Notes under the pieces: model-generated
What the model saw: only the letters and a program-made list of their open reading frames with translations
The model's database searches: none
What the model was told of the DNA's origin: nothing
Translations under genes and position numbers: made by a program
In this document: piece after piece, positions 54,529-64,000 of the stretch
Position numbering within the stretch: the stretch's first letter is position 1
How the letters are laid out: each line of letters begins with the position of its first letter
Source of the DNA: Coraliomargarita_B sp046540835
GTDB taxonomy: Bacteria; Verrucomicrobiota; Verrucomicrobiia; Opitutales; Coraliomargaritaceae
Direction: 5' to 3'
Length of the DNA: 64,000 bases
Assembly (NCBI GenBank): GCA_046540835.1
Contig: JBKHEL010000001.1
Span: forward strand, 1 to 64,000

Positions 54529-55710
54529 ATGAGTTTAATCAAAACGATCCGCACAAATACGGAAACGATCATCGGAGAGGCCGAGCTCGAAGACCGTTTG
54601 CACGGCAGCCGGCCCCTTCGGGTCAAGCTCGGCGTCGACCCCACACGGCCCGATCTGACCTTCGGGCACCTTGTGGTGTTCAACAAGCTCCGCCAGTTTC
54701 AGGATCTCGGGCATGAAGCCGTGCTGATCATCGGTGACTTCACCACCCTGATCGGGGATCCCTCGGGGCGCTCCAGCACGCGCCCCACCCTGACCAAGGA
54801 GGAAATCGTCGAGAACGCCCAGACTTATCTGGATCAGGCCTTCCGCATTCTCGATCAGGAAAAAACGACGGTTGTTTACAACAGCGAGTGGTTTGACGAC
54901 ATGAGCTTTGAGGACTGTCTCAAACTGGCCCGCAAAATGACCGTCGCCCGGATGCTTGAGCGGGATGACTTTGCCAAGCGTTATGCCGGGAATGCTCCCA
55001 TTTCGATCATTGAGTTTCTCTACCCGCTTATTCAGGGCTACGATTCGCTTGTGCTCAATGCGGATGTCGAAATCGGAGGGACCGACCAACTCTTCAACAT
55101 GCTCGTCGGACGGGCGCTCCAGAAAGATGCCGGCAAGCAGGAACAGGCGGTCATCACCATGCCGCTGCTGGTCGGGCTCGACGGGGTCAAGAAGATGTCC
55201 AAGAGCATGGACAACTACATCGCCTTCACCGACAGTGCGAAGGAGATGTTTGGTAAAATCATGTCGATCTCGGACGAGACGATGTGGGACTACTACCGAC
55301 TGCTCCTCGAGGTGGGTGATGAAAAGATTGAGAAGCTCAAAGCCGCGCATCCGATGGAGGCGAAAAAGCACCTCGCTTCCTCCCTTGTTGGGCAGTTCCA
55401 CTCGATGCAGATCGCCAAGCACGAGCTGGAGCAGTTTGAGCAGGTTTTCTCCAAAAACAAATTACCCGATGATATGCCGACCTTCACCTGGAATGATCTT
55501 TTGGGAGATGCACCGGCCGCACCCCTTTTTGAGGTCATGGCCCAGTCCGAACTCTTCGAGAGCAAAGGAGCGATCCGGCGCCTCGTTCAGCAGGGTGGCG
55601 TGAAGATAGACGGCGAAAAACAGACCGACCCCAACCGCGAACTGGTTCCGCCTGTGGGGGATCAGGTCTTTCAGGCCGGCAAGCGCATCTTCTTCAAAAT
55701 TGTCGGGTGA
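54529..55710 (+). CDS. tyrS: Tyrosyl-tRNA synthetase
   Basis: Charges tRNA-Tyr. This class I enzyme has the HIGH-equivalent in TRPDLTFGHLVVFNKL, the tyrosine pocket at IIGDFTTLIGDPSGR, and the KMSKS loop in GVKKMSKSMDN near residue 226. A C-terminal S4 RNA-binding domain (IRRLVQQGGVKIDGEKQTD) completes 393 residues. This is the shorter, TyrZ/eubacterial-2 type. It converges on the ABC exporter with a 119-base gap that holds no obvious terminator. Confidence 0.96.
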   Translation: MSLIKTIRTNTETIIGEAELEDRLHGSRPLRVKLGVDPTRPDLTFGHLVVFNKLRQFQDLGHEAVLIIGDFTTLIGDPSGRSSTRPTLTKEEIVENAQTYLDQAFRILDQEKTTVVYNSEWFDDMSFEDCLKLARKMTVARMLERDDFAKRYAGNAPISIIEFLYPLIQGYDSLVLNADVEIGGTDQLFNMLVGRALQKDAGKQEQAVITMPLLVGLDGVKKMSKSMDNYIAFTDSAKEMFGKIMSISDETMWDYYRLLLEVGDEKIEKLKAAHPMEAKKHLASSLVGQFHSMQIAKHELEQFEQVFSKNKLPDDMPTFTWNDLLGDAPAAPLFEVMAQSELFESKGAIRRLVQQGGVKIDGEKQTDPNRELVPPVGDQVFQAGKRIFFKIVG

Positions 55711-55829
55711 GCGCGATACAGGGAAGAAAAGAAACGACGGCGCAGACCTGGAACGTGCCAGATCGGAATCCCGATGACCGGGGTGGAGAAACAAACCGGT
55801 GGATGCGGGATTCTCGATGTTAAAATCGA

Positions 55830-57569
55830 TTAACTCTGGGCCTTGAGCAGCTCTTTGAAAACGCCATCACGCGCGGCAAGCTCGTCCCATGTGCCTGCGG
55901 CGAGACACCTGCCCTTATCCAAAACAATAATCCGGTCTGCGCTGCGGATGGTGCTCAGTCGATGGGCGATCGTAATGGTGGTGCGACCCCTGGCCAGGTA
56001 ATCGATTGCCGCCTGAACACTTTTTTCACTCTTATAATCGAGCGCGCTGGTTGCCTCATCCAGAATAAGAATCCTGGGGTCTCGCAGGAGCGCGCGCGCG
56101 ATGGCGATCCGCTGCCGTTCGCCGCCCGACAGACTCACACCGCGCTCGCCCACCTTGGTGAAAAACCCGTCCGGCAAGGCTTCGATGAAGCCGAGCGCGT
56201 TCGCTTGTCGGGCCGCCTCACGCACCTGGTCATCGCTCGCAGTCGGACGGCCGAAGCGGATATTATCCAGGATAGTGCCCGACAGAAGAAGATTGTCCTG
56301 CATGACGATGGCGCATTGTTGGCGAAACTCACGGATGGCCAACTGTTTTTGAGGCACACCATCAATTCGGATTTCTCCTTCGAGCGGGGCATAAAAACCC
56401 AGCATGAGGCTGACGAGGGTACTTTTTCCAGAGCCGCTGTGCCCGACAAAGGCAACGTGCTCGCCCGGGGCGATCCGGGTGCTGAATCGGTGGATAGCGC
56501 GTTTCTCCTGTTCCTTATCGTATCCGAAACTGATATTTTGAAACTCAATTTCGCCCCGCATTCCATCAAGGCTGCGCTTGCCATCCCACTTCTCAACATA
56601 CGCAGACTCCAAGAGCTCTTTGATACTGCGATAACTCTCGGAGCCGAGCAGATACTGCATGCTGAACTCGGTGACCATATTGATTGGCGACAGGCAGACC
56701 GGGAGGGCACCGACCAGGGCGAAGAGCGCACCGATCGTCATTTTGTCTTCAATGACCAACCAGCCGCAAAATCCCACAGCGAAGAGCGAGAGCGCGGTCA
56801 CAATGGAAAAAAGCATGTAACCGAGCGACTGATTGATCTGCATTTGCGAGATCCGTCTGGAGCTGTAGTCACTGCTGACGGAGCTCATTTGATCGCCGAC
56901 CTGTTGCTCCTGGCCAAAGCCCCGAACCAGCTTAATCGCCGAAATAAATTCATTAGCCTGGCCGGTCATTTTTTCCCGGGCGAGACGGACATTGTAGTTA
57001 TTCTCTTTTACTTTCTCGAAAAAGAAGACCCGGACAAAAAGGATGACGGGCAGGCTCATCAACACGATGAGAAGCAGCCAAAGATTGATGAAAGCCAGGG
57101 CCAGAATAAGTAGTGTCGAGCGCAGAAGTTGAGGAAGAACAGCCGTCACGATTTGAATAACCGTCGCCTCAATGTTATTGGTATCAAAGGCGTATTTTGA
57201 GAGCAGGCGGCCGGTCTGCACGGAATCCAAAAAGCCGAAATGCATGAAGTTGAGCTTGTGAAAGATGCGGGCTCTCAACTTACGGAATATTTCCTGTGAC
57301 TGGGTTGCCAGGTGCCCGACGGCAACCTTCATGGTGAGAAAGTGCAGGGCGAGGAGCAGAAAAGACAGCAGGGTATAATAGAACAGTCCGAAGAGGTCAT
57401 CTCCCGGAATCGCCTCATCAACAATTTTCTGCGAGAGGATCGGAAAAGGCGTGATCGCCAGAAGGCTAAGGAAACGCCAAAACAGGAAGGTGCGCAAATG
57501 CCCCCGCTGCGTCCATATAAAGCCCCGCAGGGTCGCTGGTTGCTGGGCGGACTCGCTTGGAGGCGACAT
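55830..57569 (-). CDS. ABC exporter (fused membrane and ATPase domains)
   Basis: A homodimeric or heterodimeric exporter half of 579 residues. Six membrane helices span about 25-310. The ATPase has Walker A GHSGSGKST, the Q-loop IVMQDNLLLSG, signature LSGGERQRIAIARALL, Walker B ILILDEATSALD and H-loop IAHRLST. It is closest to the MsbA/multidrug group, so lipid A, a peptide or a drug could be the substrate. The ATG at 57569 lies 11 bases after the atpC stop with GAGGG ahead of it, so it is read as the last gene of the ATP synthase operon. An in-frame GTG three codons upstream is the alternative. Confidence 0.9.
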   Translation of the reverse strand: MSPPSESAQQPATLRGFIWTQRGHLRTFLFWRFLSLLAITPFPILSQKIVDEAIPGDDLFGLFYYTLLSFLLLALHFLTMKVAVGHLATQSQEIFRKLRARIFHKLNFMHFGFLDSVQTGRLLSKYAFDTNNIEATVIQIVTAVLPQLLRSTLLILALAFINLWLLLIVLMSLPVILFVRVFFFEKVKENNYNVRLAREKMTGQANEFISAIKLVRGFGQEQQVGDQMSSVSSDYSSRRISQMQINQSLGYMLFSIVTALSLFAVGFCGWLVIEDKMTIGALFALVGALPVCLSPINMVTEFSMQYLLGSESYRSIKELLESAYVEKWDGKRSLDGMRGEIEFQNISFGYDKEQEKRAIHRFSTRIAPGEHVAFVGHSGSGKSTLVSLMLGFYAPLEGEIRIDGVPQKQLAIREFRQQCAIVMQDNLLLSGTILDNIRFGRPTASDDQVREAARQANALGFIEALPDGFFTKVGERGVSLSGGERQRIAIARALLRDPRILILDEATSALDYKSEKSVQAAIDYLARGRTTITIAHRLSTIRSADRIIVLDKGRCLAAGTWDELAARDGVFKELLKAQS

Positions 57570-57580
57570 CTTGCGCACCC

Positions 57581-57988
57581 TCAGCGGCGTCGCCCTTTGG
57601 CCATTTTCTGCGCAAGGAGGAACTGGACGTTCTTTTCGAGGCGTTCCAGTTCGAAGGGGTCGAGGCCGTCGGACTCGCGGAGGGCTTTTTCAGCCCGGGT
57701 CTGGGCGGCTTCGACCTCGGAAAGATCGATTTCCGCGACATCGATGGCCGCCTCGGTGAGCACGGAGATGGTATCGCCGAGCACTTTGGCAAAGCCCTTG
57801 TCCACGGCGATGTATTCGGTCTGCCCGCCCTTGAGCACCTGGAGCTCGCCGGCGACCAGCTTCGTGACCAGCGGGACGTGGCCGGTGAGGATGCCCGTCT
57901 CGCCCGACTCGGTCGGCAACACGACCTGCTCGGCCTCGGTGCTGAGCACCTTTTCGTCGGGCGTGATGATCTCGAGTTTCAGGGACAT
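57581..57988 (-). CDS. atpC: ATP synthase F1 epsilon subunit
   Basis: The regulatory subunit of the central stalk. The protein has 135 residues: an N-terminal beta sandwich (LKLEIITPDEKVLSTEAEQV, GILTGHVPLVT) and a helical hairpin (VEAAQTRAEKALRESDGLD). The ATG at 57988 is the expected start; its leader is C/T-rich, with units like CCTCCCACCTTTCAACCTCC, rather than a Shine-Dalgarno. Confidence 0.94.
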   Translation of the reverse strand: MSLKLEIITPDEKVLSTEAEQVVLPTESGETGILTGHVPLVTKLVAGELQVLKGGQTEYIAVDKGFAKVLGDTISVLTEAAIDVAEIDLSEVEAAQTRAEKALRESDGLDPFELERLEKNVQFLLAQKMAKGRRR

Positions 57989-58032
57989 GGAGGACGAGGT
58001 GGGGAGGTTGAAAGGTGGGAGGGTTAAAGGGC

Positions 58033-59454
<1,422 letters not shown>

Positions 59455-59502
59455 GATGGAGTAAGAGGTTTGAAGGTCGGAAGGTGGGAAGGAGGGTGGT
59501 TC
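59455..59502 (-). promoter_or_regulatory. C/T-rich repeated leader of atpD
   Basis: On the atpD strand this reads as pyrimidine-rich units such as CCCTCCTTCCCACCTTCC and GACCTTCAAACCTC, ending just before the ATG. No Shine-Dalgarno is present. Confidence 0.5.
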
Positions 59503-59527
59503 TTTCAGGTTTCAGCCCTTGCAAAGG

Positions 59528-60427
<900 letters not shown>

Positions 60428-60468
60428 AGTTAAAAGGACGAATTGCTAAAGAATAATGACGGTTGAGC

Positions 60469-62013
<1,545 letters not shown>

Positions 62014-62062
62014 GGATAGGTGGGAAGGTGGGAAGGTAAAAGGTGGGAAAGAGGGAGGAGTT
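62014..62062 (-). promoter_or_regulatory. C/T-rich repeated leader of atpA
   Basis: On the atpA strand the leader reads CCACCTTTTACCTTCCCACC followed by TTCCCACCTATCC and then the ATG. It has the same CCTTCCCACCTT unit as the kamA leader 55 kb away. Confidence 0.5.
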
Positions 62063-62070
62063 TGACCGGC

Positions 62071-62466
62071 TCAGTGGACGTTTTCGGCGAGGCGCTGGAG
62101 GCGTCCGGCGATAGAGGCGTCGTAGAGATCGTCACCGATGCGGATACGGACGCCGGCGATCAGCGAGGCATCCGGCGTGGTCACGGCAGTGATGGAGCGG
62201 TTATAAATTTTTGAGAAGCCCGATTCGATGGCGGCGAGCGCATCGGCCCCGAGTTGTCCCGGCGTGGCGACGACGGCGGTTTGCTCGGCGACGGCCCGGC
62301 GGATAAAATAATGGTAGGTTTTCAGGAGGATCAGCTTATGCCGGATCTCAGCCTTGTGGAGCCCGCTCAGAACCTCACTGACCCGCGCCTCGGTGACGAC
62401 TCCATCCTCACGGGATAGCTCGACCAGGTTCTTGGCGAAGCGAAGTATCTTTTTATCGCGGATCAT
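62071..62466 (-). CDS. atpH: ATP synthase F1 delta subunit, short form
   Basis: Links F1 to the peripheral stalk. The C-terminal half is typical: SGFSKIYNRSITAVTTPDAS, LIAGVRIRIGDDLYDASIAG and RLQRLAENV. The N-terminus starts at a point corresponding to about residue 70 of E. coli delta, so only 131 residues are present instead of about 178. The frame cannot extend more than 17 codons upstream before reaching a stop, so the shortness is real unless there is a frameshift. The position between atpF and atpA confirms the identity. Confidence 0.85.
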   Translation of the reverse strand: MIRDKKILRFAKNLVELSREDGVVTEARVSEVLSGLHKAEIRHKLILLKTYHYFIRRAVAEQTAVVATPGQLGADALAAIESGFSKIYNRSITAVTTPDASLIAGVRIRIGDDLYDASIAGRLQRLAENVH

Positions 62467-62514
62467 GGGTTTGAAAATGGCGAATAACTCATGGCGGGAG
62501 ACTGACGGCCCAAC

Positions 62515-63153
62515 CTAGCTGGCGGTCTCGGCCAGTTCTTTGGCAGCGGTTTCCGAGTAGGTCTGTTTATCGCTGTCGGAGAGTTCTTTTTCGAGAACTT
62601 TGGAAGCGGTGACGACGACCAGGCGGGCGACTTCCTGCCGCACATCGGAGAGCATTTTCTGGCGCTCCAGTTCGGTGGCCTCGCTTGCTTTGCGGATGAT
62701 CGACTCAGCCTGGGCGGCAGCTTCCTGGGTCTTGTGCTCGATCATCTCCTTGGATTGCTCGCGCGCCTCGCTGAGGATGCGTTGCGCTTCCTGTGCCGCC
62801 TCTTTGATCTTCTCCGCGCGCTCGCGCTCGGCCTCGGCGAGCTGCGTCTTCATTTCCTCGGCATACTGCAGGCCGTCGGCGATTTTTTGCTGGCGCTCGT
62901 CGAGCGTCTTGGCGATCGGCTTGACCGCGAAGAAGTAGAGCACCGCTGCGACCAGGCAGAAATTCACCATCTGGGCAATGAGAGTCGGGAGGGTGACTCC
63001 GAATTTCTCGGTGATCATGGTCAGCTTGTTTTGCTCTGCCGCGGCCACCTCTTGCATACCGTCGACCTGCTCTGCTACAGGAACATCAGGTGCTGCGGAC
63101 AAGAGCCCTGGCAACAGAAAAACGATCAGAAATGCGGTGTGGATTGCCTTCAT
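62515..63153 (-). CDS. atpF: ATP synthase Fo b subunit with a signal-peptide-like N-terminus
   Basis: The peripheral stalk. The usual b architecture starts late: a transmembrane helix at about residues 55-73 (QMVNFCLVAAVLYFFAVKPI) followed by the long coiled coil (AEEMKTQLAEAERERAEKIK and onwards). Before it lies an extra hydrophobic stretch, HTAFLIVFLLPGLLSAAP (residues 5-22), with a signal-peptidase-like AxA-type end, and an acidic spacer. The protein has 212 residues, against about 156 in E. coli. The ATG at 63153 is chosen. Confidence 0.92.
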   Translation of the reverse strand: MKAIHTAFLIVFLLPGLLSAAPDVPVAEQVDGMQEVAAAEQNKLTMITEKFGVTLPTLIAQMVNFCLVAAVLYFFAVKPIAKTLDERQQKIADGLQYAEEMKTQLAEAERERAEKIKEAAQEAQRILSEAREQSKEMIEHKTQEAAAQAESIIRKASEATELERQKMLSDVRQEVARLVVVTASKVLEKELSDSDKQTYSETAAKELAETAS

Positions 63154-63215
63154 GGAAAAAACGTTTTTGGAAAAAGCCGGCACCCACTGTCGGGTGCCGG
63201 CAAAATACCTGTTGT

Positions 63216-63422
63216 TTAGCCGAGGAAGATCGCAAAGAAGATAATCGCTTCGGCGAATGCCATGGCGATAATCGACTGAACGAGAACTTTCGGTGCCGAC
63301 TCCGGGTTGCGGCCGACCGATTCACAGGCTTTGTAGCCGATTAGCCCGATACCGATCGGAACTGCGGCGGCTGCGACAGCGACGTTGATATTACCTGTTA
63401 TTTCTGCGAGGATATTGAACAT
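63216..63422 (-). CDS. atpE: ATP synthase Fo c subunit
   Basis: The rotor-ring subunit, 68 residues, two helices joined by the polar loop ESVGRNPES. The ion-carrying acid is the glutamate in AMAFAEAIIFF. The sodium signature is missing: there is no glutamine in helix 1, and alanine and phenylalanine replace the serine/threonine and tyrosine next to the glutamate. The ring is therefore predicted to carry protons. Confidence 0.95.
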   Translation of the reverse strand: MFNILAEITGNINVAVAAAAVPIGIGLIGYKACESVGRNPESAPKVLVQSIIAMAFAEAIIFFAIFLG

Positions 63423-63506
63423 GTTCTTTTGTGTTTAGGTTTTTGTTGATGTGTTTTCGGCGCCGTCCACGTTTTGCTTCATGGTCCCGGTCGCGGAAAT
63501 GTTTAT

Positions 63507-64000
63507 TTAATGAGCATGGTCCTCATCGTGATTCGTCATGAGGCCCACATATATGGCGATGAGGAGCGTGAAAATCATAGCTTGGACGACGCCGACTAAA
63601 ACTTCGTAGAAATAAAAGAGCGAAGGCACAATGTAGGGCGCGATGCTGGTCATGCTTGTCAACAGATTCTCGCCACCGAAGACGTTTCCATAAAGACGAA
63701 ATGACAAGGATACCGGGCGAAAGGCAATTGAGACCATTTCGATCAAACCGACGCCGATGAAGATTGGTATAAGCACAAGAAAAATAGCTTTCGGCGTCTC
63801 TTCCTTGTTCGCTTTGTTTCCAAACAGCTCCCACAAGAAAAATTTCGGCCCCGAGACTTTCAGACTGATGAACAGCCAGGCAGCCATCGCCACAAGCGCC
63901 ATGCCGAGCGTCGAATTGAGGTCGGCGTTTGCCGGGCGCATCCAGTATTTCAGGTTGCCTTGGTCATCGACCAAGCCAAAAGCCCCCACGCCCGGGAACA
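63507..64000 (-). CDS. atpB: ATP synthase Fo a subunit (partial)
   Basis: The stator channel. The visible C-terminal 164 residues include the essential arginine in LSFRLYGNVFGGENLL and a histidine-rich end (TNHDEDHAH). The frame is open to the right edge, so the start and N-terminal helices lie outside the window. The upstream gene order cannot be seen. Confidence 0.95.
   Translation of the reverse strand, partial: FPGVGAFGLVDDQGNLKYWMRPANADLNSTLGMALVAMAAWLFISLKVSGPKFFLWELFGNKANKEETPKAIFLVLIPIFIGVGLIEMVSIAFRPVSLSFRLYGNVFGGENLLTSMTSIAPYIVPSLFYFYEVLVGVVQAMIFTLLIAIYVGLMTNHDEDHAH

Overview
The window is 64 kb of dense, moderately GC-rich bacterial chromosome carrying mostly housekeeping genes on both strands. 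No rRNA, tRNA, CRISPR array, prophage or classical IS element was recognised. The mix of families (RNase Y, a DUF5069-like protein, rhomboid with a C-terminal tail, phasin-like/UbiB pair, DUF481 outer-membrane protein, a long-form IspH, a bacterial H+-type F-ATPase) points to a Gram-negative member of the PVC group. Verrucomicrobiota, class Opitutia, is the best guess. This is inferred from protein resemblance only; there is no rRNA in the window to confirm it.

Layout. 1-9.1 kb: folC, two tandem CPA2 cation/proton antiporters, carA (minus), an ArsR-type regulator divergent from a lysine 2,3-aminomutase, and two small conserved or secreted proteins. 9.1-14 kb: a possible structured RNA and a decayed GNAT gene, then a tightly overlapping cofactor cluster nadC-birA-coaX, a ferredoxin, and a REP-associated tyrosine transposase (RAYT) with hairpins on both sides. 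14-23 kb: rhomboid and tail-specific protease on plus; rny, a DUF481 protein and a frameshifted esterase on minus; ubiB with a phasin-like gene. 23-36 kb: tal, a thioesterase, surE, an unusual secreted protein, glyA, a HAD phosphatase, recA, purEK, trpE and a sigma-70 factor. 36-42 kb: lnt and the cell-shape cluster mreB-mreC-mreD-mrdA on minus. 42-52 kb: a second RAYT, gnd, membrane hypotheticals, dnaN, pssA with a RelE-fold protein, and a fused ispH. 52-64 kb: miaB, ahpD, a short GHMP-kinase-like protein, tyrS, and the whole F1Fo operon atpB-E-F-H-A-G-D-C on minus, with an ABC exporter immediately after atpC. atpB runs off the right edge.

How the genes fit together. Several operons are visible from 4-bp or similar overlaps: nadC/birA/coaX (NAD, biotin and CoA metabolism), rny/DUF481/esterase, phasin/ubiB, purE/purK, mreC/mreD, and a possible short gene coupled to ispH. 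Envelope biology is strongly represented: Lnt, PBP2, MreBCD, PssA, Prc, rhomboid, DUF481 and an ABC exporter.

Three things stand out beyond gene content. First, many intergenic spaces hold short, perfect, GC-rich hairpins without U-tracts, of several different sequences, in a window with two RAYT genes. Second, several genes, notably kamA and the atp genes, have C/T-rich leaders built from CCTTCCCACCTT-like units where a Shine-Dalgarno sequence would be expected. Third, an esterase gene is put out of frame by a run of ten G immediately before its substrate-pocket motif, which could be a phase-variation switch or a sequencing error.
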